This document shows, piece after piece, positions 1 through 8,776 of a DNA stretch of 10,098 nucleotides (the first letter of the stretch is position 1; each line of letters starts with the position of its first letter). A program made the translations under genes and the position numbers. The stretch comes from Pleurotus ostreatus/Saccharomyces cerevisiae fusant. Its lineage: Eukaryota; Opisthokonta. The stretch covers positions 1 through 10,098 of the forward strand of contig JAMQCK010001275.1 of assembly GCA_024196135.1 (NCBI GenBank), in the 5' to 3' direction. The notes beneath the pieces were generated by a model that saw only the letters and a list, made by a program, of their open reading frames with translations, did no database searches and was not told where the DNA came from.

Positions 1-3000
1 CAGCGGGGATGATTCGAGATATCTTCCAGGAGTTGGAGACGAGAGATGCTTCGGATGCGCAGTTGGAGGACGATGAAGCGGAGACGGTGGGGCAGAGCTT
101 GCTCAAGCTGGCAAGCTATGTGCTGCATCTCAGGTATGCTTCTTACGCGAGGGCTATCACTATCATCCTGATCGATCACCCAGGAATCCGGACGGTACTC
201 CTTTCCTGCTGTCCAAGTCGCACTCAACATCTGCCCCAAACGAGCTGTTGCGCAATCTCGCTGCCCTCCTCGGACGCAACCCCGGCACCACCCTCTACCC
301 CTCACTCTCAGCCATCCAGCTCTCCATCGCCGACCACCTCACCGACGACGAGACCGCTCAACTGCCGCCAGAAATGCTGCACCAGCACGACCTGTACCCC
401 ACTTCCCCCGAATGGCTGTCCAACTGGCAAAATCTACTGGCCAATGCAGCGCTCGTTGGTCCGCAGCGACCACGCACGAAGGCGTCGGTCATGGGTGCCC
501 TCCTTGCCGTCTATGACAGCATCCGCGACATGCCGGTGTACCGACGACCCTTCGCTGACCAGATCCTGGAGTTTTGCGCGCGGTGGGACTCCGCGGACGT
601 CGAGGGTACGCCGGAGGGAGACGACTGTGAAGCCCTGTGGATCATTATGGGCGACGAGGTCGTTTCTCGGACTGTCGAGGGGCAGAGTGCGGAAGACGAC
701 GAGACCTCGATCGAACGATATCTCGAAGTGCTGCTGGCTATCGCCACGCAGGGCGATGGAGAAGATGCGGATGACGAGGAGACTGTCATGCTCGCCACTG
801 CGGAGCAGAGTCCATCACCAAGTTTCCCGCACTCCACGAGCTTCAGCACGACCACTGCAACACCGAGCATGTCGCGCCAGCAAAGCGACTTCCAGAGTCC
901 GACGCGCGAGCGGGAGGTGGGGATCATGTCGCTGTTGACGTCGCTCACTTCCGGATCGGCCTCGCGATCTCAGTCCGTCCAGCAGCGAGGCACAGAACAG
1001 GAGGAATCGACCGACGAGCCCGCGGTAGAGGTTCCCCTACCACGGCCCATCGCGATCATACCACGTGTCACGGGCGCAGTGACGGCGCTCATTCGAATAT
1101 TCTGCCAGCTCGCGTTCACGCCGCACGCACTCGTCAAGGAACACCTCGACCTCGCCGTGCGTGTCTACAAGCAGATGGTGGACCTGCTCAGTCACGGGGC
1201 GAAGTCACGACGCGCGCGAATATGTATCTTGCAGTTCGTGATGCGCTTGCGGGCGGACCGGAACCACCAGCTGTACTTCTGCGAGCGCGGGTTTGACTTG
1301 GATGGGCATCAGTCGACGTTGGCGTCGCTCATCGAACGGAGGTCACCCCCGGAGTCGCCGGATGAGTGTCGGCCGATCTTCGAGCGCAGTGTCTCTTCCA
1401 CGGCTCCCAGACCGTCGAGGGTGATCCAGAGAGACGGGCGACGGACGTCACGAGGAGCGCGAGGGGGAAGTGTGGCCTCGGGATCAACAGCAAGTCGTAG
1501 TCGCTCACGAGTGGCAGCGCAGTCGGAGCAGCCAGCACCTCCAAAACCTCGACCCATGCTCTGGCGAATATCTGACATACTCCCCTTCACCGTGACGGAG
1601 TCAGACATGCCGAGCGAGGGACTGGTGTGCTACGATCCCTCCGGACCGGCGAATCAGGTGCTGCTGCCGACGTCGTACTACCTGAAGGCCATTCTCTCAA
1701 TCATCACGGGCGAGCGGGACTGGGAGGTGCTGTCGTACGTCCTGTGTCATCTACCTGCGCAACTGGCCAACAAGCATATGTTTTGTGGGCCGAACTCGCG
1801 CGCGCTCATGTCGCAGATCTTGAACGCCGTGGGCGCGCAGATCATGGACGATACCTTTGCTTCTGGCGTCGATAGGTGGCAGCCGGGGCTCAAGGCAAGG
1901 GATGCGCAGGGCCTGGTGTACCATACCCTATCAGTGCTCATCAGCTATCGGCGGTGTTTCGACACTCAGCAGCGGAACGCGCTCGTTGAGCTGTTCATGG
2001 CAGGGCTGGACGGACGGCAACCTGCTACCATCAAATGCTGCCTGCACGCTCTCTCACTCTCCGCATTCGACCTCCAACAATCCATGGCCAAATACATGAC
2101 CAGCATCCTCACCAAGCTCTCCCAAATCATGACGAACCCCGACATGGCCGTTCACATCCTCGGCTTCCTCGCCATCGTCGGCTCCATACCGCCCCTATAC
2201 GCCAACTTCACCGAGAGCGACTACAAGCTCGTCTTCGGTGTCGCGCTGCAATACCTGCAGCATTACAACCGCGAAGGCGCGTCGCCGACGATGTCGTGGG
2301 CGCTCAGCCAGTTCGTGCGCATCCTCTCCTACCGCATCGTCTATGTGTGGTTCCTCGCCGTGCGCATGCCCGACCGCCGCGCGCACATGCCGTACATCAC
2401 GCGCCAGCTGCTGCTCGCGAACGAAGGGCGCGAGGCGGTCGATGACGCCACGGAAGTATGCTTCGACTGGCTCGCGAGGTATACGTACGCGACGGCGGAC
2501 CCACGTCCGGCGCACTCGCTGCTGTCGGACATTGTGATGAATGCGGGGGCGGGGACTAGCGGCGGGGAGCAGACGCAGCAGGAGGCAGCAGTGGACTCGC
2601 GGACGTGGGTGCTGGGCAACTCTGTGATCACAGTGCGCACGCTGGTCAGGGTGGGATGGGTGGAAGTGATCGGAAGACGGCCGTCGGGGCTGACGAAGTT
2701 CCTGTGTCGTATCGAGAATGCACCGATGGTGGGGCCAGGGGACGTGCATCCAGACATGATCACAGGACCGGCTGCGTTGTTGATGGAGAGGGGACTTCCT
2801 GTGGCGGAGAATCCAGTGCCTCCAGTCGATGGCGGGGCATCTGTGCTGCAGAGATTGCATGTAAGTCGACTTGTGTTATGCTTCATTATGGTAACTGATG
2901 GTGTGTCCAGGACGATGCTGTCGACGACATCATTCGCCGCAATTCGGAAGGCGTCGAAGAGCCACCAGCGCCGGACCCCATAACAGGCTATGTCTGGAGC

Positions 3001-3915
3001 AAGACCGCGCCTTCTCAGCGTCGAAAAGACGTGGCTATCCTGCCTTCCTTCTTCGCTCTGCAGCTATCGCCATATCCTACGCCATCGACCATCCGACCAG
3101 CCTATGACCAGAAGCAGATCGAGCGACTGTCCAGCAGCTTGGATCGCATGCCGGTCATCGACACGCACAAGGTCGGAATCATGTACGTTGCGCCGGGGCA
3201 GACGGAAGAGACGGAGATCCTTCGCAACTCTCATGGGTCTCCTGCCTACACTCGCTTCCTCGAAGGCTTGGGTCGTCTCATCGACTTGCGCGGGCAGGTC
3301 GATGTCTACGCAGGAGGGCTTGACCCCGGCGAAGACGGCGATTACGCGTACGCCTGGTGGGACGACATAGGGCAGATCCTGTACCACGCCGCCACCATGA
3401 TGCCCAACAAGCCCCACGACCCGCAGTGCAACGACAAGAAGCGGCACATCGGCAACGACTACGTGCGCATCGTGTGGAACGACTCCGGCATGGTCTACCG
3501 CTTCGACACGCTCTCCACGCAATTCCAGTTCGTCAACATCATCATCGAACCGCACTCGTACGGCGGCATCGCCGCGTTCTCGAACAACGTGCACGAAAAC
3601 GAGTACTTCAAGGTCACCGTGCAGCGCGGGCCGGGGATGCCCGAGTTCGCGCCCATTGGGGACTTCAAGCTCATCTCTGCCGAGAACCTCCCGCTGCTCG
3701 TGCGGCAGCTCAGCCTGCTCGCCGACTGGTTCGCGTCGGTGTTCAAGGAGACGAAGAACGACACGGAGCGCAAGGAGATGCGGACGAACTGGCAAAATCG
3801 GCTGCAGCGCATCCGCATGTTCAAAAGCACGCTGGGCCCGGGGCAGGAGCAGCCCTCGCCTGCGGACGGGCTCATGGGGGAGGAGCAGTTCCGGGATTTT
3901 ACTACGGCTTTCTGA
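1..3915 (+). CDS. TSC2: Tuberin (TSC2) homologue, GTPase-activating protein for Rheb; 5' partial
   Basis: Exons 1-133 (continuing from the left), 184-2860 and 2911-3915 join in frame across two 50-bp GT-AG introns and give about 1270 visible residues ending in TGA. The last exon carries a clear Rap/Rheb-GAP domain (from about 3166) with HKVGIMY, GSPAYTRFLEGLG, DDIGQ and KKRHIGNDYV; the Asn of GND at 3454-3456 matches the catalytic asparagine thumb. The long exon contains the alpha-helical tuberin domain (about 1780-2500), with stretches such as LQYLQHYNREGASP and LSQFVRILSYRIVYVWFL. Upstream is helical sequence, probably the end of the N-terminal TSC2 region, plus two Ser-rich low-complexity stretches (about 806-960 and 1340-1560). 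Known role of the family: with TSC1 it stimulates GTP hydrolysis by Rheb and so restrains TORC1 at lysosomal or vacuolar membranes. S. pombe has the complex and S. cerevisiae lacks it. The start lies outside the window. A plain RapGAP or RalGAP subunit is less likely because the tuberin domain is present. Confidence 0.95.
134..183 (+). other. TSC2 intron (50 bp)
   Basis: The donor is GTATGC and the acceptor is CACCCAG. Splicing joins CTC-AG with G-AATCCG and moves from the frame of the first exon to the frame that stays open to 2860. Reading through instead gives a Ser/Pro/Arg-rich stretch that does not look like a protein domain. Confidence 0.85.
1340..1560 (+). other. Arg/Ser/Pro-rich disordered insert in the TSC2 protein
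   Basis: About 73 residues rich in S, R, G and P lie between two helical parts of the protein, just N-terminal of the tuberin domain. It includes RRTS (Ser codon 1448-1450), which fits the basophilic kinase pattern RRxS, and an RSRSR run. Disorder and phosphorylation are inferred from composition only. Confidence 0.6.
2861..2910 (+). other. TSC2 last intron (50 bp)
   Basis: The donor is the consensus GTAAGT, a TAACTGAT branch-like element sits near the 3' end, and the acceptor is GTCCAG. It falls between complete codons (…RLH | DDAVDD…) and joins the tuberin-domain exon to the GAP-domain exon. Confidence 0.9.
3166..3795 (+). other. Rap/Rheb-GAP catalytic domain of TSC2
   Basis: The domain starts at HKVGIMYVAPGQ and runs through the GND thumb (Asn at 3454-3456), the FVNIIIEP strand and the closing helices around LPLLVRQLSLLADWFASVF. 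All segments expected for a TSC2-type GAP are present and uninterrupted, so the domain is predicted to be catalytically intact. Confidence 0.9.
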
Positions 3916-4460
3916 GTTCTCGGGCAGTGGATTGCATTTGGGTTGCTGGATGGCTCGATGGGACCGGTGTTCTTATATGTATTGCTTGTATGATTTGTAT
4001 TATCTCTGTTCATATCTGTATAGCACGCCCTGGTAGGAAGCAAAATACGCTCTTTCACAACTCATGCTATGTACCGCAGCTACTTGACTCAAGCTCACGC
4101 ATTTTGAGAGGGCTTATACTTGAAAGACGATCATCCACTATGCATCACATTGTTTTTGTAGGTTCCCCCCATAGCCCAGCGCACTTTGAAGGGCAGAAGC
4201 CCTCCAAAATCGGAAACATCAAATCGTGGGAGTGATCCAATCCACGAGGCTATTGAGGCACGCCGAACTCATTGAGGAATTTGAATTCAGTTGCCCTTGT
4301 TCTTGATCCAGCAAGTGACCTTCAACAGCAGCGCAGTCGGTGGGCGGTGTCGACTGGCTGTGCCCGAGGTTATCAGCGCAAGTACACCACTTGCTGTCTA
4401 CTCTCACCATCTCCTCAAGGTCGAAATTCGTGCCCTCTCATACTTCAACACGGATATGAC
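3916..4460 (+). other. Intergenic region between TSC2 and the helicase gene (545 bp)
   Basis: It begins with the TGTA-rich TSC2 3' UTR and ends in a pyrimidine-rich leader (about 4390-4450) that is probably the helicase 5' UTR. The middle should hold the helicase promoter, but I recognise no TATA box or other defined element. Short open frames here on both strands have no protein-like composition. No tRNA, snRNA or repeat was recognised. Confidence 0.6.
3971..4021 (+). terminator. TGTA-rich 3' UTR / probable 3'-end processing region of TSC2
   Basis: Starting 56 nt after the stop codon, an AT-rich island has TGTA at 3978, 3987, 3996 and 4017, and TATATGTA at its 5' end. This resembles the UA-rich efficiency elements of fungal polyadenylation and the UGUA upstream element. 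It could equally be a binding cluster for a PUF-family RNA-binding protein. No canonical AATAAA is seen, so the cleavage site is not placed. Confidence 0.4.
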
Positions 4461-4464
4461 ATGA
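4456..4464 (+). promoter_or_regulatory. Two-codon upstream ORF overlapping the helicase start codon
   Basis: The sequence ATGACATGA contains a uORF (ATG ACA TGA, 4456-4464) whose stop overlaps the predicted main start ATG at 4461 by two bases. A scanning ribosome would meet this ATG first. It could lower translation or work by termination and reinitiation. The inference depends on 4461 being the real start and on the transcript beginning upstream of 4456. Confidence 0.4.
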
Positions 4465-7400
4465 ATCATACGCACTCCTATCCCACCATATACACAGCGT
4501 CCCATCCGGGTCCAGCTACAGCACCGTACCCCGGCTTTCCTCCCCCTGGGATCCCTCATCCAGGCGCGCAGTATGCGTATCCACCACTACCCCCGCATCT
4601 CATCGTCGGCCATCCCAACGCCGTGCCCAATGGTGCCCCATACCCCGCATCCCCAATGAACGGAGGGTTCTACTACCCTCCCTCGCCTACAGCTTCCGGG
4701 CCAATGCCTCCCTCAAGCAATGCCCCGTGCGTACTTTCATTGATCATAAGCTGTGCGCCAATACTGACGTCGCAGGCGCTTACCGCCGATCGAAATTCAC
4801 GAATTCTGGAGGGGCAGGCTCGCACCGTTTCCAGGCTATATGTCTCGCCCCGATCTTCTTGGACGACCCGAGTCTACTGCTGCTGCAATTTCCCGACCCA
4901 AAGCTTCGCCTCTTTCGCCTCCTTCTTCTGTTTCTTCTTCCTCTTTTCTTTCTGTTTCCCCTTCGACAAGTACCTTCTCCGAGATCGACAGCCCTGTAGC
5001 TGCGTCGCCTGTGGCAGAGAAAACACCCCATAAGCTTGATCGATATGTAAGTGGTTCATCTCTTCTCGGCACGACTGAGGCTGACCGTAGATAGGCCGAT
5101 ATCTATGTCCCCGAATATCTGCGAAAAATCCAAAAACAGCCTCATAAGTTAACGCCGTATCCGGCGACTATGGACTTTCCCCCTCGTACCTATGTACAAT
5201 CTTTCTTGCCCTCTGTCGTGGTCGACACGCTCTGCGCATCGCGCACGAGAACGCTCTTGGCAGACCCGCCTCCTTCCACCGAATCCTCTCATCTCAGCCT
5301 CGGAGAATACCACGCGCATTGGAAAGCCGTCCTCGCATGGGAACTCGACACACTCGCGCGGGATAAGCAGGACGTGACTCTGTGGCAGCTCCCGGTATTT
5401 GTGGCGAACTGGACGAGCGCGGAATTCCGGCTAGATGTGCCCCACATCCGAGAGAGCTACCCTCGCCTTGAGCTCGGCGATTTGGTGCACATGCGCGAGG
5501 TACTCAAGGAGAAGCAGACGGGTAGTGGGATTGCGTTTGAAGGGAGGATCGTCGCGCTGAGGAAGCGGGAGGGATTCGTGCGTACGTCGGTGTGGGATTG
5601 TTCTATGGCTTGGCTGATTTGTTGCTCCCACCTATCTTCAATCCTTGACCTTTGTCAGACATCGCCTGCCCATCTCTCAAACGTCACATCCAAACCTACA
5701 TCACGCCCACCCACTCCACCGGCGTTGAGGATGGCTGGCGTATCTTCGGTCCCGAGGACATCCTTGGTCTATACTTCAACGTCTCGTTCATCATCAATGC
5801 TCGGCCATTGTTCCTGATGGAGTCGGCGGCAGAGACGATAGGCGGCGAGCTGGCGTTGGGCAATGATGTGGGGAGCGAAGGAAGGGGGAAGGTGATCAAG
5901 AGCTATGCAGTCGCCGCGCAAAGAAGCAAGGCGGGTTCTCCGGAAGACCAGTCAGGACCCCCGCACGACTGGCCGAATTTCGCGAGGAGATGGTTGTTCC
6001 CGGAGCCGACGGACTTGGCGTCGACGTGCTCAATTTCGTTCCCCCGGCCGAAGACAATAACTGCCAATGAGTACGTTGATCAAGGTCTGAATGAGGAGCA
6101 GAAGGTGAGTATAGGATGCTCGTAGTGGCACCTCGCCCATCTACAAAACCCGCTACTTGTCTTGAACCCATTGACAACTTCTCCCCACAGATCGCCGCCT
6201 CCTCGATCGCCACGCATCAATTCTCCGTCCCCTACCTCATCAGTGGGCCGCCCGGCACCGGCAAGACGCGCACCCTCGTCGAATGCGTCCTCCAGATCCT
6301 CCGTCTCCAGCCCGAGGCGTGCATCCTGCTCTGCGCGCCGTCGAACCCGGCTACTGATACGCTGGTTATGCGCTTGCGCCACTTTCTGAAGCCGAGCGAG
6401 ATGTTGCGGTTGAACGACCAGTATAGGACGTTCGCAGAGGTGCCGGTGGAGATCTTTTCGTATTGTAGTGAGTGAGGGGGTGTTTTAGACTGCGGCTTAG
6501 CTAATTCGTCGCTAGGAATTGAGAATGAGAAGTGAGATTACCTTCGATCTTCCTCCTTGACCTCACCGCTAACCCGCCAGGTTTGCCATCCCGCCCTGGC
6601 CGGAACTGATGAAGTTTCGAGTGGTGGTCACGACCTGCTACGACGCGAGCATCCTGGCCAATGGGCAGTGCACGAACACCGCGCTAGCGAAGCTGGAGCA
6701 CTTCGTGATGTCGGCGCTGCATCCGACGAAGGAAGTGGCGCAAGGCATCGTGCCGCATTGGACGCATCTGCTGATCGACGAGGTGCGTAGCAGGACAATG
6801 GCGAGGCAATCAACCCCATACCCATGCTTTATCTGGATGAAGGTCACTGAAGCGAACCTCTCTGCAGGCCGCACAAGGCTCTGAACCCGAGCTCCTGATC
6901 CCAATCTCTGTCGTCGTGCCGAGACAACAGGACTTTCCAGACATCAAGCCGGAGTCGAACTTCCTATTCACGCCGCAGCTGGTTCTTTGTGGGGATTGTC
7001 ATCAACGTGAGTACCTGTGCGGCCTCCATCCTCAACCTTAGAACTCAACCGTCCCGTCGCTGACCCGCACCTGCAGTGGGCCCCATCGTCGCCTCCTCAC
7101 GCGCCCGCTCCTCCGAGCTCGACGTGTCCCTCCTCGAGCGCCTCTTTCTCCGGCCCCTCTACGCCGAGCACCCGCTGTCACGCGGTGAGATGGACTTCCT
7201 GAAGAAGGTCGCGGAGAGAAGGGCGGAAGGGGCGACGCTGGCAGAACGTCGGCTGCTGCGGAGGAGCTCGATGTCGAAGGCGAAGGTCGAGCGGGCGCTG
7301 TCCGGGATGCATGCGGAGAAGAGTGTTAAGAGGCCGGAGGAGGAGTTTGTGCCGTTTGTGAATTTGGTGAAGGTGAGTCCTCCAAGTCCCACACAATGCA

Positions 7401-8535
7401 ATTATGTTCAGTCATCTCATTAACCACCTGCGCAGAACTACCGCAGCCACCCAGTCATCCTCATGCCGCCCTCGGCGATGATCTACAACGACACACTCGA
7501 GCCATGCGCGCAGAACGGGACCCTCGCGTGGGCGGGGTTGCCGAAGAAGGATATCCCACTGTTGTTCATCGGCCATGAGGGGGATGAGGACTGCGTCGAT
7601 GAGGTGAGGAGATATGGATTCGTTTGCCTACCAGGAAGGGATGAAGTCTTTTTTCTTCGCTCACTCTGTCCCGTTTCCCCTCGGCCTTGGCATTGATGTT
7701 GACACCCATTTCTTGCCCCATAGCGGTCATCCTGGTTCAATTCGGGGGACATCCAGCACGTGGTTGATACAGTGAAGTCGCTGATGGCGGACTCGGTGCG
7801 GAGCGTGCCACCTCTGCAGCAGAGAGAGATTGGCGTGATGGCCCCATGGAGGGAGCAGGTGTGGAAGCTTCGTGAAAGGTGGGTAGCAATGACCACTTGA
7901 TCGTTCAACAAAAGGACTGGATGATTACTCCCGATTTACAGGCTAAGAAAGGAGAACCTGCACGCGGTCGATGTCGGCACTGTAGAGGACTATCAAGGAC
8001 GCGAGAGTCGCGTGTGTATCATCTCATGCGTGCGGTCGAGGAGCAGATTTCTGTCGGAGGATATGAAGAAGGGACTGGGGTTAGTATTTGAGCGCAAGCG
8101 GTGAGTATTTCCATCCACGCCATAGGGTGAGGTCACTAACGAGACGTCATTGCAGCATGAACGTCGCGCTCACTCGCGCGAAGGAGCTTTTAGTCGTCGT
8201 AGGGAATGGGAACTTGCTCAAGCGAGACCCATATTGGAAGAGCTTCTTGCAGTTTGTGCTGCGGCACGATTTGTACGTGGCTTTGATTGCTGGCAATACG
8301 TGCTTTCTGATGATGCGCCAGGTACATGGGACCGCAGCTGGACCTGGAAGCGGATGGCAACTACATCTCAAGGCTTGAGTATGTTGGCGAGACTTGAATA
8401 AATTTTGTATCCTTATGCTTTTCCTCTAGATCCAGATACTTCTCGATGGACGAAGAAGACGAAGATGCTCGGGGGCTGAGGATCGCAGGAGAGCTGGCAA
8501 GGGAAATCCTGAGGGATGAGGATGAAGAGATTTAA
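4461..8535 (+). CDS. SDE3/MOV10-like: MOV10/SDE3-type superfamily 1B RNA helicase, complete 15-exon gene
   Basis: Exons: 4461-4726, 4776-5046, 5095-5581, 5659-6104, 6191-6467, 6516-6531, 6581-6782, 6868-7006, 7077-7372, 7436-7603, 7724-7878, 7942-8100, 8156-8272, 8322-8378, 8430-8535. All join in frame to about 1053 residues, close to human MOV10 and plant SDE3 (about 1000). Visible parts in order: a Pro/Tyr-rich disordered start, a Ser-rich stretch (about 120-160), a conserved N-terminal region, a Q-like element LNEEQK (485-490), Walker A GPPGTGKT (509-516), APSN (539-542), DEAAQ (654-658), GDCHQL (697-702), NYRSHP (801-806), VEDYQGRE (922-929), NVALTRAK (963-970) and an acidic tail. Relatives are ATP-dependent RNA helicases acting with Argonaute in silencing or on RNPs (SDE3, Armitage, MOV10; S. 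pombe Hrr1 is related). Upf1 or SMUBP2/Sen1 are less likely: no Cys/His-rich domain is seen and the N-terminal region fits MOV10. RNA silencing here is inference. Confidence 0.9.
4890..4985 (+). other. Exonic polypyrimidine run encoding a Ser-rich disordered stretch
   Basis: Within helicase exon 2 the + strand is almost all C and T from about 4900 to 4970, with a few G. The reading frame encodes mostly Ser, Pro and Phe. The frame stays open through it and both flanking segments are needed to keep phase, so it is read as exon although it resembles an intron 3' end. Confidence 0.6.
6245..6268 (+). other. Walker A motif of the helicase
   Basis: Eight codons read GPPGTGKT, the classic SF1 ATP-binding P-loop. 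It lies 18 residues into exon 5, right after the Q-like element at the end of exon 4. Confidence 0.97.
6516..6531 (+). other. 16-nt coding microexon of the helicase gene
   Basis: Exon 5 leaves one base of an unfinished codon at 6467, and the exon starting at 6581 supplies one third-position base, so joining them directly breaks the frame. Inserting 6516-6531, flanked by TAG before and GTGAGA after, restores phase exactly. The result is SYC-RIENEK-FAIPPWPELMKFRVVVTT, which matches the expected link between motif Ia and the RVVVTTC strand. The flanking introns are 48 bp (6468-6515) and 49 bp (6532-6580). Confidence 0.8.
7604..7723 (+). other. Longest helicase intron (120 bp) with a long pyrimidine tract
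   Basis: The donor is GTGAGG and the acceptor is CCCCATAG, joining complete codons (…CVDE | RSSWFN…). A strongly pyrimidine-rich stretch spans about 7647-7682, further from the acceptor than usual, followed by a GTTGACA branch-like site. At more than twice the typical length here, it is the least certain splice junction pair of this gene. Confidence 0.7.
8379..8429 (+). other. Last helicase intron (51 bp) with tandem in-frame acceptors
   Basis: The donor is GTATGT. The first acceptor is CTCTAG ending at 8429; a second AG follows six bases later (TCCAG ending at 8435). Both keep the frame and differ only by including or skipping the residues SR. I used the first because it follows the pyrimidine tract directly. 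Confidence 0.65.
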
Positions 8536-8561
8536 TGGGTAAAGAAGTAGCAAGTATGTGA

Positions 8562-8572
8562 TGTATGCTGTA
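8562..8572 (+). terminator. TGTA pair in the helicase 3' UTR
   Basis: Two TGTA elements seven bases apart lie about 27 nt after the stop codon, in a TATGTGATGTATG context. They are similar to the TGTA cluster after TSC2 and are a plausible 3'-end processing or PUF-binding element. The cleavage site is not placed. Confidence 0.3.
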
Positions 8573-8660
8573 CAATGGAGAATAGGAATGAGTGCGTGCG
8601 GACGAAGTCCTTCTGAGAAAGCCATGATGTATCGACTGTTGTGGGTGCTTGGGGGTCCAA

Positions 8661-8681
8661 ATCACGTACTACGCACGTGAT
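8661..8681. promoter_or_regulatory. 21-bp dyad ATCACGT-N7-ACGTGAT with an E-box core, upstream of GEN1
   Basis: Perfect 7-bp inverted arms at 8661-8667 and 8675-8681 surround a 7-bp spacer. The right half forms CACGTG (8674-8679), the core bound by bHLH factors of the Cbf1/USF type. Its right edge is 95 bp before the GEN1 ATG, a likely promoter position. Function is inference. Confidence 0.4.
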
Positions 8682-8722
8682 GTAAATGGGGAATTGGAGT
8701 CGCGCGCGTCTTGACCGACGCC

Positions 8723-8737
8723 ATGTTCATTGCTTGA
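8723..8737 (+). promoter_or_regulatory. Possible four-codon uORF in the GEN1 leader
   Basis: ATG TTC ATT GCT TGA with a purine at -3 ends 39 nt before the GEN1 start. It matters only if transcription begins upstream of 8723, which the sequence cannot show. Confidence 0.25.
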
Positions 8738-8776
8738 CATTGCGGGCTATAGCACCCTCGGCGCCCGTGCTGAACG

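Larger units (their letters stand above)
8536..8776 (+). other. Intergenic region between the helicase gene and GEN1 (241 bp)
   Basis: The left part is the presumed helicase 3' UTR, with TGTA at 8562 and 8569. The right part holds the 21-bp CACGTG dyad (8661-8681), a GC-rich patch (CGCGCGCG at about 8700-8708) and a four-codon uORF. I recognise no TATA box. The shortness means terminator and promoter must overlap or abut. Confidence 0.6.

Noticed and set aside
9..938. Open frame of about 309 residues running past the first TSC2 intron
   Set aside because: Only its first 42 or so residues are real exon. After 133 it is a frame-shifted Ser/Pro/Arg-rich shadow of the long TSC2 exon.
2195..2860. 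Antisense open frame (221 codons) over the TSC2 tuberin-domain exon
   Set aside because: The His/Arg-rich composition is typical of the reverse strand of GC-rich coding DNA, and the + strand carries a recognised conserved domain.
3064..3795. Antisense open frame (243 codons) over the GAP domain
   Set aside because: A Val/Arg/Asp-rich shadow of the well-supported sense domain; no motif recognised.
3357..4235. Open frame of 292 codons on the + strand from inside the GAP domain into the intergenic gap
   Set aside because: Its first two thirds are an alternate-frame His/Arg/Ala-rich reading of the GAP exon. The tail has no protein-like features.
4224..4247. Inverted repeat TCGTGG-N12-CCACGA between TSC2 and the helicase
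   Set aside because: A 6-bp stem of this kind is expected by chance in a 545-bp gap, and it does not extend in either direction.
4252..4277. Direct repeat of ATTGAGG, 19 bp apart
   Set aside because: Seven bases twice, with no extension or third copy; consistent with chance.
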